Shown here: one piece after another, positions 1-7,349 of the stretch
Layout: every line of letters starts with the position of its first letter
Numbering within the stretch: position 1 is the first letter of the stretch
Assembly (NCBI GenBank): GCA_013416405.1
Contig: JACCET010000013.1
Span: 1 to 64,000 of the forward strand
Reading direction: 5' to 3'
DNA: 64,000 bases
DNA from: Alcaligenaceae bacterium
Lineage (GTDB): Bacteria > Pseudomonadota > Gammaproteobacteria > Burkholderiales > Burkholderiaceae_B
Program-made: the position numbers and the translations under genes
The notes under the pieces: model-generated
Seen by the model: only the letters and a program-made list of their open reading frames with translations
Told to the model about the DNA's origin: nothing
The model's database searches: none

Positions 1-59
1 ATGAAGTGCTTCACGTTGTCGCTGAACTGGAGCAGCGCTTAAATACGAATCTCACATAA
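1..59 (+). CDS. C-terminal tail of an unidentified gene cut by the window edge
   Basis: An open frame enters from the left edge and stops with TAA at 57-59. The visible residues read EVLHVVAELEQRLNTNLT, an amphipathic helix-like tail. Nothing in 18 residues identifies a family. The alternative frame from the ATG at position 1 gives only 13 codons and looks less protein-like. The stop lies just 5 bases before the next relic described here, so this gene may belong to an element or host segment to the left. Confidence 0.3.
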   Translation, partial: EVLHVVAELEQRLNTNLT

Positions 60-64
60 GCAGT

Positions 65-106
65 TTATGAGCGCGCGACATCAACTGCACTCACCGTTAT
101 GGGCAT
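65..106 (-). pseudogene. integrase-like N-terminal stub
   Basis: On the minus strand an ATG at 104-106 opens MPITVSAVDVARS and stops at once with TAA at 65-67. The form 'MP(L/I)T-x-x-A(I/V)-x-x-A(R/K)' resembles the first residues of P4-type tyrosine recombinases. Those genes commonly start just downstream of an attachment site in a tRNA or tmRNA 3' end. If so, everything after codon 13 has been lost. The match is short and is by eye only; chance similarity is quite possible. Confidence 0.25.
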
Positions 107-149
107 ATTGGAATCGAACCACGGGCCGCTTTCGTTGTTTTTTAGCACC

Positions 150-169
150 TGTACCCCAGCTTGTACCCC
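150..169. repeat. tandem TGTACCCC boxes
   Basis: TGTACCCC occurs at 150-157 and again at 162-169, a 12-base period, close to one helical turn. On the minus strand this reads GGGGTACA twice, just upstream of the integrase-like stub. Paired GGGGTA-type boxes are often seen between an attachment site and a P4-type integrase gene. Their role here is inference. Confidence 0.4.
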
Positions 170-211
170 ACCGTTCCCATTCAATGGAGAAAGCGCATGG
201 AGACTGGCTTC

Positions 212-245
212 AACCGCGTCGATTAGATTCCGCCCCAGGCCACCA
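212..245 (+). other. possible degenerate tRNA/tmRNA 3' end (attachment-site relic)
   Basis: The stretch contains a T-loop-like GATTAGATTCC followed by a CCCAGGC acceptor-like segment and CCACCA at 240-245. It is followed 8 bases later by a strong palindromic terminator, the usual layout at the end of a tRNA gene. The canonical GGTTCGA T-loop is not intact and no 5' half of a tRNA is present. I read it as a duplicated or decayed tRNA/tmRNA end, with low certainty. Confidence 0.25.
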
Positions 246-253
246 GAATTCCA

Positions 254-289
254 AAAAGCCCTTGATCTGCAGAGATCAAGGGCTTTTTC
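254..289. terminator. perfect palindromic bidirectional terminator
   Basis: A perfect 36-base palindrome: left arm AAAAAGCCCTTGATCT at 254-269, centre GCAG, right arm at 274-289 ending in GGGCTTTTT. The GC-rich stem flanked by A and T tracts fits a rho-independent terminator working in both directions. It follows the CCACCA end described at 240-245. Confidence 0.8.
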
Positions 290-372
290 TTTGGGCTGGT
301 CTGAACCCGTACGCTCGGCCATGTAAGGCGGCCGCTTGCCACCGCCGGCTGGAGTGTTAAGCGCCAACTGAA

Positions 373-408
373 GGCGTAACGACGTCAATACTTCACGCCG
401 ATTACGCC
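373..408 (-). terminator. hairpin downstream of mesD
   Basis: GGCGTAA at 373-379 pairs with TTACGCC at 402-408, starting about 15 bases beyond the mesD stop on the minus strand. There is no T tract, so intrinsic termination is doubtful; it may only stabilise the 3' end. Confidence 0.25.
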
Positions 409-422
409 CTGGTAAATTTGTA

Positions 423-1451
423 TTAGGCCAAGATCTCTGCCCGAACAATTTCCGCACCAGCCGCTAGCGCCTGAAGCTTGCCCCTTGCCACGGCACGAGA
501 CAAAGGCGCCATGCCGCAGTTAGTGCAGGGGTACAGCTTGTCAGCGTCTACAAACTGAAGCGCTTTTCTTAGGGTGGCAGCCACCTCCTCAGGCGTTTCA
601 ATGGCGTTGGTCGCCACGTCGATGGCGCCTACCATCACTTTTTTTCCTCGGATGAGTTCAATCAGGTCAATCGGCACATGCGAGTTGTGGCATTCGAGAG
701 AAATGATGTCGATATTGGACTTCTGCAGCTTCGGGAACGACTCTTCGTACTGACGCCACTCCGACCCCAGAGTCTTCTTCCAATCGGTGTTGGCCTTGAT
801 GCCGTAGCCGTAGCAAATATGCACGGCAGTTTCGCATTGCAGTCCTTCAATCGCCCTTTCCAAGGCAGCCACGCCCCAATCATTCATTTCATCGAAGAAA
901 ACATTGAAGGCGGGTTCGTCAAACTGGATGATGTCCACACCCGCAGCCTCCAGCTCCCGGGCCTCCTGATTCAGAACCTTGGCAAACTCCCAGGCGAGCT
1001 TTTCGCGGCTTTTGTAATGGCTGTCGTACAGCGTATCTATCATCGTCATGGGGCCTGGCAGTGCCCATTTGATAGGCTGCGTGGTATGGCTGCGCAAGAA
1101 CCTGGCGTCTTCGACAAAAACAGGCTTAGACCGGCTGACCGCCCCCACGACAGTGGGCACACTGGCATCGTAACGATCTCGAATTTTCACGACTTCGCGC
1201 TTTTCAAAATCGACGCCGTTCAGGTGCTCGATGAAGGTGGTGACGAAATGCTGGCGAGTCTGTTCCCCGTCACTGACGATATCTATGCCGGCCTGTTGCT
1301 GTTCTTTGAGTGCCAACAATAAGGCGTCCTGTTTTCCATCGGTCAATTCTTCACCCTGCAACTTCCAAGGCGACCAGAGTTTTTCAGGTTCGGCCAACCA
1401 GGAAGGTTTGGGCAGGCTACCGGCAGTAGAAGTGGGCAATATTTTTTTCAT
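423..1451 (-). CDS. mesD: MesD-type core methionine synthase
   Basis: The 342-residue protein matches only the C-terminal catalytic barrel of cobalamin-independent MetE and lacks the N-terminal folate-binding half. The zinc and homocysteine ligands are in place: H211 and C213 (in AVHICYGYG), E253 (SLECHNS) and C312 (CTNCGM). It should transfer a methyl group to homocysteine thiolate to give methionine. The gene follows a DUF1852 (mesX) gene by 28 bases. That pairing defines the aerobic MesD family, which is known to need MesX and oxygen but neither methyl-folate nor cobalamin; the donor is unknown. The start ATG at 1449-1451 gives MKKILPTSTAGSLPKP. It is the last gene of the operon. An archaeal-type methylcobalamin enzyme is the alternative, but the neighbour argues against it. 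Confidence 0.88.
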   Translation of the reverse strand: MKKILPTSTAGSLPKPSWLAEPEKLWSPWKLQGEELTDGKQDALLLALKEQQQAGIDIVSDGEQTRQHFVTTFIEHLNGVDFEKREVVKIRDRYDASVPTVVGAVSRSKPVFVEDARFLRSHTTQPIKWALPGPMTMIDTLYDSHYKSREKLAWEFAKVLNQEARELEAAGVDIIQFDEPAFNVFFDEMNDWGVAALERAIEGLQCETAVHICYGYGIKANTDWKKTLGSEWRQYEESFPKLQKSNIDIISLECHNSHVPIDLIELIRGKKVMVGAIDVATNAIETPEEVAATLRKALQFVDADKLYPCTNCGMAPLSRAVARGKLQALAAGAEIVRAEILA

Positions 1452-1479
1452 GTTTATTTATCTCATACGTCGTAGGTGA

Positions 1480-2463
1480 TTAAAGTGCGTAGTCGGCGAA
1501 CCATTGCTCCAGGAAATTCCCATAAGGCTTGATGAACTCGGCTTCTGCATGTTTCCCTTGCTTCACAGCCAAATCGTTACGTTCTTCCCGGTCATAAACG
1601 ATTTTTGTGAAGGAGCAGTTCTGGTTGTCCAGACAGGGCTTATAGACGCTGCCTGCGGCGGAATTCGCGTTGTAAATTTCAGGACGGTATATCTTCTGGA
1701 AGGTTTCCATGGTGCTGATGGTACCTATCAGCTCGAGATTGCTGTAATCATTCAGCAAATCGCCAATGAAGTAGAAAGCATAGGGCGCAGCGCTATTAGG
1801 CGGCATGAAGTACCGTACCCGCATACCCATTTTCCCGAAGTATTGATCGGTCAATGACGCTTCGCTCTGACGATATTCCACACCCAATACGGGGTGCCGG
1901 TTCTCTGTCCGGTAATAGGTCTTGCTACTGGAAACGCTGAGACAGATGACAGGCTGTTTGCGGAAGTGCTTTCTGTAAGCATCCGAGTTCAGGAATTGCT
2001 GGAATAACTTTCCATGCAAATCTCCAAAATCCTCTGGAACATCAAAAATAGGCTTATCTTTATTGTGTTCCCGCAGCAGGACGCTGAAATCATAATCACG
2101 CACATAAGAGGAAAAATTATTCCCTACGATCCCCTCTGTGCGCGCTCCGGTTTTCTTGTCAATGATATTTGGTCTTAGCACTTCCATCAGCTGAAATGTT
2201 CCGCCATTCTCGTGAGCACCAAGGCTCATCTTCACAGAGATGATTTCCAACTGAACTGCGTAGCGATCACCGGTGGGGTTATCCCAGTGCGCCTGGCTAT
2301 TGAAGTGATTATCAATCATCTTCAAGGTGTTTCGCAGGTTCTCCTGTCGACTCTCTCCCCTGGCCAGATTGGCAAAGTTCGTCGTCAACCGGGTCGCATC
2401 TGCCGGACGATAATTCTCGTCAAACGGAATGCTGTGAACGGTATAAAGGAATTCTGTTTCCAT
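1480..2463 (-). CDS. mesX: MesX, DUF1852 partner of MesD
   Basis: A 327-residue protein of the DUF1852 family, recognised by the N-terminal FDENYRPADATRLTTNFANL stretch and its position directly before mesD. The family is required, with oxygen, for MesD to make methionine in vivo; its biochemical activity is not established. No signal peptide or membrane segment is visible, so it is likely cytoplasmic. I chose the ATG at 2461-2463 (METEFLYTVHS) because the family begins near this point. The frame can extend nine codons upstream to a TTG at 2488-2490. Forty-eight bases separate it from the FMN reductase gene upstream, so the three genes probably form one transcript. Confidence 0.88.
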   Translation of the reverse strand: METEFLYTVHSIPFDENYRPADATRLTTNFANLARGESRQENLRNTLKMIDNHFNSQAHWDNPTGDRYAVQLEIISVKMSLGAHENGGTFQLMEVLRPNIIDKKTGARTEGIVGNNFSSYVRDYDFSVLLREHNKDKPIFDVPEDFGDLHGKLFQQFLNSDAYRKHFRKQPVICLSVSSSKTYYRTENRHPVLGVEYRQSEASLTDQYFGKMGMRVRYFMPPNSAAPYAFYFIGDLLNDYSNLELIGTISTMETFQKIYRPEIYNANSAAGSVYKPCLDNQNCSFTKIVYDREERNDLAVKQGKHAEAEFIKPYGNFLEQWFADYAL

Positions 2464-2511
2464 TTGCTTGGGTGTCCTGAGTCTCAACAATCAATAAATC
2501 CGGCGATACCG

Positions 2512-3126
2512 TCAGGCCGCAGCCGCGTGGGCGCAGGCCGGAACGTTCAGTGATCGGTCGTCAGAAGCGCTTCGGGACGCTGATTCCAAAAAGGGCAAGG
2601 CACGTTGAACCGCCAGTGCTGCACGCTGAATCAGCGCCCGATCCTGCAGCCGTCCGTTTTCAAAGTCCTTGTCTGTGGCATAAACCCCCAGGGGGAGCGT
2701 GCGTGCCTGGAAAAAACTGAAAAGCGGCCGTAGCTGGTGATCAATCATCAGTGCATGACGCTCACTGCCACCCGTGGCGGCCAATAGCACTGGCTTGTCG
2801 ATCAAAGCATCCTGGTGAATGAAGTCAAAAAAGTGCTTGAACAACCCGGTGTACGAACCCCGGTAGACCGGTGTTACCACCACCAGTACGTCAGCCCGTT
2901 CAACCGCTGTGAGCGCCCGCTCCACAGCATCGGGCAATTGGGATCGGCTGACAGCGCCGGTAAATTGCGACGCAAGCCGGCCCAGTTCGATCAAGTGTTG
3001 TTCGCCCTGAACCTGGTCAGCACTCAGTTCCAGAAGGTGCTCTGTCAAGGCTGCTGCCTTTGAAGAGGGATGCAATCCACCTGAAACCCCGACTAAGCGA
3101 AGTGGGCGTGTGATTTTGTCTTTCAT
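2512..3126 (-). CDS. NADPH-dependent FMN reductase (SsuE/MsuE-like)
   Basis: A 204-residue flavodoxin-fold protein. The N-terminal phosphate-binding loop reads GVSGGLHPSSKAAALTEHLL and the conserved TPVYRGSYTGLFKHFFDF lines the flavin site. SsuE and MsuE supply reduced FMN to two-component monooxygenases that desulfonate alkanesulfonates. Here no SsuD-type monooxygenase is present; instead the gene leads the mesX-mesD operon. That suggests reduced flavin is used, directly or indirectly, by the oxygen-dependent MesX/MesD reaction. This is inference from context. The alanine-rich tail after residue about 180 is not conserved in SsuE and may be a local extension. Confidence 0.85.
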   Translation of the reverse strand: MKDKITRPLRLVGVSGGLHPSSKAAALTEHLLELSADQVQGEQHLIELGRLASQFTGAVSRSQLPDAVERALTAVERADVLVVVTPVYRGSYTGLFKHFFDFIHQDALIDKPVLLAATGGSERHALMIDHQLRPLFSFFQARTLPLGVYATDKDFENGRLQDRALIQRAALAVQRALPFLESASRSASDDRSLNVPACAHAAAA

Positions 3127-3329
3127 GAAGTGGTCTTTGCGGCGCTAGGTGGCTTCTTCAGCTTGGGCTCAGTAGCCACTTGCCTGCATGCCGGCGCTCA
3201 TCCTATTTCTGGCGTAGCTCGAAGGTTTTTGATGAACTACGGATGCTAACCGCGGACAACATATGAAGTAAAATGGTCTTATTTCATGATTGCATGAAAT
3301 ACAATCATTAATAGCATGCGCTGCAGCAG
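3127..3329 (-). promoter_or_regulatory. control region of the mesXD operon with inverted repeat
   Basis: The 203-base gap between metR and the FMN reductase holds a perfect inverted repeat at 3281-3300, ATTTCATG-ATTG-CATGAAAT. Its half-sites contain the TTCA/TGAA elements of MetR boxes, although the spacing differs from the TGAA-N5-TTCA consensus. It lies 155 bases upstream of the operon start, compatible with a LysR-type upstream activating site. No clear -35/-10 pair was fixed by eye. Confidence 0.45.
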
Positions 3330-4229
3330 CTACCCCGGCATTTCTCCAGTCATTAACCGGGCGACCTCAATGAACGCCTTCAGATATTCCGGTTCATGAT
3401 CTGAATCGCGGCGGCCCAGATGAATCTGCTTGTGTATGCCCCGCTTACCCAAACTCACCGGCACAATACTCATACGTTTTGCGTATTCCAGCACCAACCA
3501 TCGGGGTAGCGCTGCCACACCGCGGCCTGCCCCCACCATCTCCAGCATGATGTCAGTGCTTTCCAGGGTCTTGTGACGACGCGGCATCACTCCTGCCGGC
3601 AGCAGGAACTGACTGTAGATATCCAGCCGGGCCGGCTCGACCGGATAGGTGATCAGCGTTTCAGACACCAGATCTGCAGGCTGTACGTGGTGACGCGTTG
3701 CGAGCGCATGCCCACGCCCCACCACCAGCACCTGCTCATAGTCGAAGACAGGCAGATAGCTTACGCCTGGCGTGAGCAGTGGGTCGGGGGTGACGATGAG
3801 ATCAATTTCGTGACTGAAGAGCGCTCCCATACTGCCGAAGCGAAACTTCTGCTTCACGTCGATATCGACATCCGGCCAATCTCCCAAATAGCGCGACACC
3901 ACTTTCAATAGCCATTCGTAGCAGGGATGGCATTCCATACCTATGCGCAAGGTGCCACGCTCACCTTCCGCATATTGCTTCAGGAAGGCTTCGGCGGTCT
4001 CGAATTGCGGAAGCAGGCGTTGCGCCATGGCCAGCAGATATTCCCCCGCCTGCGTGAGCCGCAAGGAACGGCCTTCCCGCAGCCAAAGCGGGACGCCAAA
4101 AAGCCGTTCTAGCTTGGCGATCGTGTGGCTCAACGCGGACTGCGTGAGGTGCAGCGATTCTGCAGCGGCCGTGACAGTACCGTGCTTTTCAACCGCCCGC
4201 AAAATTTCAAGATGAGATCGCTCCAACAT
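3330..4229 (-). CDS. metR: MetR-type LysR family regulator
   Basis: A 299-residue LysR-type regulator. The N-terminal winged helix (HGTVTAAAESLHLTQSALSH, residues about 17-36) is followed by a periplasmic-binding-like effector domain. The start of that domain, ECHPCYEWLLKVVSRYL, is the hallmark of MetR, which senses homocysteine and activates methionine synthesis genes. The start MLERSHLEIL at 4227-4229 matches the family; the frame extends 11 codons further. It lies upstream of and co-directional with the FMN reductase-mesX-mesD genes, and is separated by a region with a candidate binding palindrome. It most likely controls that operon. An imperfect TGATAT/ATATCA repeat upstream at about 4247-4276 might serve autoregulation. 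Confidence 0.85.
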   Translation of the reverse strand: MLERSHLEILRAVEKHGTVTAAAESLHLTQSALSHTIAKLERLFGVPLWLREGRSLRLTQAGEYLLAMAQRLLPQFETAEAFLKQYAEGERGTLRIGMECHPCYEWLLKVVSRYLGDWPDVDIDVKQKFRFGSMGALFSHEIDLIVTPDPLLTPGVSYLPVFDYEQVLVVGRGHALATRHHVQPADLVSETLITYPVEPARLDIYSQFLLPAGVMPRRHKTLESTDIMLEMVGAGRGVAALPRWLVLEYAKRMSIVPVSLGKRGIHKQIHLGRRDSDHEPEYLKAFIEVARLMTGEMPG

Positions 4230-4394
4230 TATGAATAGAACTAATTGATATGTTAGAAACAATCATTTTATATCATCACCCTCTGAACTTAGTATTGAGT
4301 CTGAGTGACCACACCTGACGGTAATCCTACTGGCAAGGCAAAAGCACGCGCGATACGCTCCAAACTACTGTCCACGAATTGCGTCAACGTCAAT

Positions 4395-5498
4395 TCAGTC
4401 GAGCTGTGCCAACGCCCATGCGATATGTTCACGCACCAGGGCGCTGGGGTGGTCAGCTCGGCTCAGCAACAAAGCCCGTATTTCCTGCGCGTGCACAGGG
4501 TCGGCTACACGCAAGGCATTACCAAGAGCCACAGCAACGTTGCGCAACCATCGTTCATGGTTGATTCGTCGGACCGGCCCGCCCTCGGTCTTTTTCAGGA
4601 AGGTGGGCTCGTCCCACGCAAATAGTGCCATAAGCTGCTGGCCTACCAGAGGCGAGCGCTCGTCGAAGTCGGGTAGCTCAGTCGTCTGTGCGTATTTGTT
4701 CCAGGGGCAGATCAGCTGGCAATCATCGCAGCCATAGACATGGTTGCCCATCAGCGGGCGAAATTCCTCGGGAATGGGGCCGTGATTCTCTATGGTGAGG
4801 TAGGAAATACAGCGCCGTGCATCGACCACGCCAGGCGCCACAATGGCGCCCGTCGGACAGACGTCGATACAGGCGCTACAGGTACCGCAGTGCGCGCTGA
4901 CCGGCTCCGTCGGTTCAAGCGCAAAGTCCACAAGGATTTCACCCAGAAAAAACATCGACCCGGCGTCGCGCGACAGCACCAGGGAATGCTTCCCCCGCCA
5001 CCCCTGGCCGCTGCGAACAGCCAGCTCTTTTTCCAGTACCGGTGCCGAATCAGAAAAAACACGATGACCGAATGGACCGACCAATGCCTCGATGCGGTCA
5101 CACAGTTTCTGTAGACGCCCACGTACCACTTTGTGATAGTCCCGCCCCCGCGCATAAAGCGACACCACACCCTCGTCGGCATTCGTCAGCCTGGAAAGCT
5201 CCCGGCTCTGCCAGTCGGGCACGGTGGAGTTGCGCGGCAGATAGGGCATGCGCACAGTAATAACACTGAGCGTGCCCGGGACCAATTCGGCAGGACGCGC
5301 ACGCTTCAGGCCATGGCGCTCCATGTAATGCATGCTGCCGTGATGGCCCTTGGCCAGCCATTCCAGCAAATACGGTTCAGCTGAAGCCAAATCAATTCCT
5401 GAAACGCCTACCTGAGAAAACCCCAGGTCGCGCGCCCACGCCTGTATTTGCTCAAGCCACTGAGGGCTAGCGACAATTTTCGGTGAAAGTGTTGCCAT
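4395..5498 (-). CDS. queG: epoxyqueuosine reductase QueG
   Basis: Reduces epoxyqueuosine to queuosine at the wobble base of tRNAs, the last step of the pathway, using a cobalamin and two [4Fe-4S] clusters. The ferredoxin-like cysteine sets are visible: HCGTCSACIDVCPTGAI and GCDDCQLICPWNKYA. A HEAT-like helical tail ends the protein (VREHIAWALAQLD). The start ATG at 5496-5498 (MATLSPKIVASPQWLEQ) aligns with family N-termini, giving 367 residues. An in-frame ATG at 5526-5528 lies immediately after AGGAG and is a possible alternative; further upstream codons look non-coding. It is divergent from the small gene at 5744. Confidence 0.93.
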   Translation of the reverse strand: MATLSPKIVASPQWLEQIQAWARDLGFSQVGVSGIDLASAEPYLLEWLAKGHHGSMHYMERHGLKRARPAELVPGTLSVITVRMPYLPRNSTVPDWQSRELSRLTNADEGVVSLYARGRDYHKVVRGRLQKLCDRIEALVGPFGHRVFSDSAPVLEKELAVRSGQGWRGKHSLVLSRDAGSMFFLGEILVDFALEPTEPVSAHCGTCSACIDVCPTGAIVAPGVVDARRCISYLTIENHGPIPEEFRPLMGNHVYGCDDCQLICPWNKYAQTTELPDFDERSPLVGQQLMALFAWDEPTFLKKTEGGPVRRINHERWLRNVAVALGNALRVADPVHAQEIRALLLSRADHPSALVREHIAWALAQLD

Positions 5499-5681
5499 GC
5501 TATTGCAAGCGCTGTGTGAGTCGACCATTCTCCTATGATATGACAAACATGACGCGAAAAAGGGAGTACGGGCAAGGTACGGTGCCTGACTGATGACAAG
5601 TGGCAGGGTTTCCTGATGCATGCAGATTGCCGTTGCCACATGCACCGCCAATGTTTCTATCCAGGAACCTTGCATTGTTAC

Positions 5682-5705
5682 TATAATGCATATACAATGC
5701 ATATA
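5682..5705. promoter_or_regulatory. divergent promoter with tandem AATGCATATA repeats
   Basis: A consensus -10 TATAAT sits at 5682-5687. AATGCATATA occurs at 5685-5694 and again at 5696-5705, an 11-base period placing both on one face of the helix. The site lies between queG and the ribbon-helix-helix-like gene, which could autoregulate here. Binding is inference. Confidence 0.45.
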
Positions 5706-5743
5706 TCTTTTGAATTTGAACTTCAATTTTTTGAGTATTCAGA

Positions 5744-5923
5744 ATGTCCGAAAAACCCACTAAAGTGAAGCTCAATAAAAAAGATAGCCAGCTGCTGATA
5801 CGCATCAGCACCGCCGAGCGCGAACAGTTCTTGCAGCTATGCGAAGAACTGGACACCACAGCCGCTCGTGAAATCAGGCTGTTCATTCGTGCATTTATCA
5901 AAAAGCATAAATCCACTGAGTAG
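5744..5923 (+). CDS. small ribbon-helix-helix-like protein
   Basis: A 59-residue protein from ATG at 5744 to TAG at 5921-5923. Residues about 18-55 read as a short strand (LLIRIS) followed by two helices (TAEREQFLQLCEELDTT, AAREIRLFIRAFIKKH). That is the plan of Arc/CopG ribbon-helix-helix DNA-binding proteins, with an alternating strand carrying the N-terminal Lys/Asn-rich arm. No named family was recognised. It is followed 23 bases later by a lysine-rich 37-residue gene and a strong terminator, so the two form a compact transcription unit. The tandem repeats just upstream are a natural candidate operator. It could be a transcriptional repressor or the antitoxin of an unusual pair. Confidence 0.6.
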   Translation: MSEKPTKVKLNKKDSQLLIRISTAEREQFLQLCEELDTTAAREIRLFIRAFIKKHKSTE

Positions 5924-5946
5924 GCCTCTAAAGCAAGGAAAGCAAC

Positions 5947-6060
5947 ATGTCCAAGAACGTTAAAACCATCAAGCAAAAAATCAAGGCTCGTCAATCCAAA
6001 GTGGAAAAGCACGAGAACAAGATCAAAGCGCTGAAAAAGTCGCTGAAGAAAGCCGCTTAG
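5947..6060 (+). CDS. 37-residue lysine-rich microprotein
   Basis: ATG at 5947 to TAG at 6058-6060 encodes MSKNVKTIKQKIKARQSKVE, then KHENKIKALKKSLKKAA. About 14 of 37 residues are lysine or arginine, spaced as one long basic amphipathic helix with heptad-like hydrophobics (V, I, I, V, I, L, L). AAAGCAAGGAAAGCAAC before the ATG contains an AAGGA ribosome-binding site at good spacing. It ends just before a terminator at 6092. No family recognised. Such a peptide could bind nucleic acid or acidic protein partners. It is too short to score by codon use, but site, spacing and terminator support a real gene. Confidence 0.55.
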   Translation: MSKNVKTIKQKIKARQSKVEKHENKIKALKKSLKKAA

Positions 6061-6091
6061 GTTTTCACCCAGCCCAGAATAGATGGGCAAT

Positions 6092-6132
6092 AAAAGGCCT
6101 GGCCCCGGTTGCATACCGGGCCAGGCCTTTTT
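6092..6132 (+). terminator. rho-independent terminator of the microprotein unit
   Basis: AAAAGGCCTGGCCCCGG at 6092-6108 pairs, with one bulge, with CCGGGCCAGGCCTTTTT at 6116-6132. It is a GC-rich stem ending in a T run, about 30 bases after the preceding stop. Confidence 0.85.
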
Positions 6133-6253
6133 AATTGATGTTTGGCTTCAATTGCGCCGAAACACCGCCACTGAAACTCCATCAAAAATCCTCGCAGAAT
6201 AGGAATGTTCAGGTTAATATTTAGCAACAAATATTAAAACAACGAGACATTCC

Positions 6254-7339
6254 ATGCCTATCGTTCAGATCAGTGCCGGTTCGCAACGCTCTGTCGCACT
6301 CGACAGCAAAGGTGCCGCTTGGGGATGGGGGGCATTCAAAACCGCCTACCCCAGCTTGCAAGACACCCTTCCCGCAGAACTATGTTTTACAGATAAAACC
6401 GAGATTGGCCATCGTCGCTATGCTCAGCCCTATGCGCAGATGCTCAACCCAGGCACGCCCTTTCACTTTATCGCCGATGGTAGCAATCACATACTGGGCG
6501 CTTGCGGCACCGGGGCTTTGCTGGCCTGCCGGCCAGTCATTGCTCCGGATCATGGAGCCGCCCACCAAAAAGTTCAAGCTATCCCACAAGGAATACGGCA
6601 ACTGGCTACCATGCATACCGTCAATCTGGCCCTGCTGAACAACGGCAGCGTCTGGTCCTGGGGTTTCAATCATCAGGGGCAACTGGGCCGGCCGGCGCAG
6701 CCCGCACAGAACGATGTGGCAGAACTTAAGGGCCTGCCTGCCATCGCCAGCCTGGCCTGCGGCTCGGCACACGCCCTGGCCATGGATCAGTCTGGCAACA
6801 TCTGGAGTTGGGGCGCGAACCAGGCCGGCCAACTGGGGCACGGAACCCTAAAATCGTCCAACCAGCCTACCAAGGTTGCCCTGCCAGAGCCCGTCACCTA
6901 CATCGCTGCCGGCGATACGCACAGCATGGCGCTGGATGCAGCGGGCCAGCTGTGGGCCTGGGGCGCCAATAATCATGGCCAGACCGGCAGTGCCGATGGC
7001 GCTTTTTTTACTGAACCCGTAAAGATCCAGCTTGATTTCCCTATACGCCAGATAGACGGCGGGCAGTTCTACACGGCAGCCTTGACCGAACAGGGCGAAA
7101 TCTTTGCCTGGGGCTGGAATGGCCTGGGTCAAATCGGTTTATCGCAACCGCATTCGTCTCCGCAGGCGGTGCAAATTGCCGGCCTGCCTCCTGTCACCCG
7201 CCTGGCCGCAGGAGCAGGTCATGTACTGGCCAGCGACGACACAACCATTTTTGCCTGGGGCGATAACCGTAGCGCGGCCTGCGGCCGGGCCGCTCAAGAC
7301 ACCGTAATCCTGACCCCCAACCCCATCCACCTGGCCTGA
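6254..7339 (+). CDS. RCC1-repeat beta-propeller protein
   Basis: A 361-residue protein built of RCC1-type blades. The recurring signature is [hydrophobic]-W-[SA]-W-G-x-N-x-x-G-Q-x-G: VWSWGFNHQGQLG, IWSWGANQAGQLG, LWAWGANNHGQTG, IFAWGWNGLGQIG and IFAWGDNRSAACG, plus a divergent first blade AWGWGAF. Interleaved AAGDTHSMALD-type strands complete each blade. Bacterial RCC1 proteins act as protein-protein scaffolds; no enzymatic residues are evident. There is no signal peptide from the ATG at 6254. The next gene, a Tat-exported multicopper oxidase, starts 10 bases after its stop, so the two are surely cotranscribed. Function unknown. Confidence 0.8.
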   Translation: MPIVQISAGSQRSVALDSKGAAWGWGAFKTAYPSLQDTLPAELCFTDKTEIGHRRYAQPYAQMLNPGTPFHFIADGSNHILGACGTGALLACRPVIAPDHGAAHQKVQAIPQGIRQLATMHTVNLALLNNGSVWSWGFNHQGQLGRPAQPAQNDVAELKGLPAIASLACGSAHALAMDQSGNIWSWGANQAGQLGHGTLKSSNQPTKVALPEPVTYIAAGDTHSMALDAAGQLWAWGANNHGQTGSADGAFFTEPVKIQLDFPIRQIDGGQFYTAALTEQGEIFAWGWNGLGQIGLSQPHSSPQAVQIAGLPPVTRLAAGAGHVLASDDTTIFAWGDNRSAACGRAAQDTVILTPNPIHLA

Positions 7340-7349
7340 GGGCACTAGC

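Noticed and set aside
65-457. 130-codon minus-strand frame across the left-edge region
   Set aside because: It runs through the palindromic terminator and overlaps the end of mesD; composition is not protein-like. Only the last 13 codons were considered as a relic.
678-1322. 214-codon plus-strand frame inside mesD
   Set aside because: It is fully antisense to the conserved MesD barrel and shows no domain.
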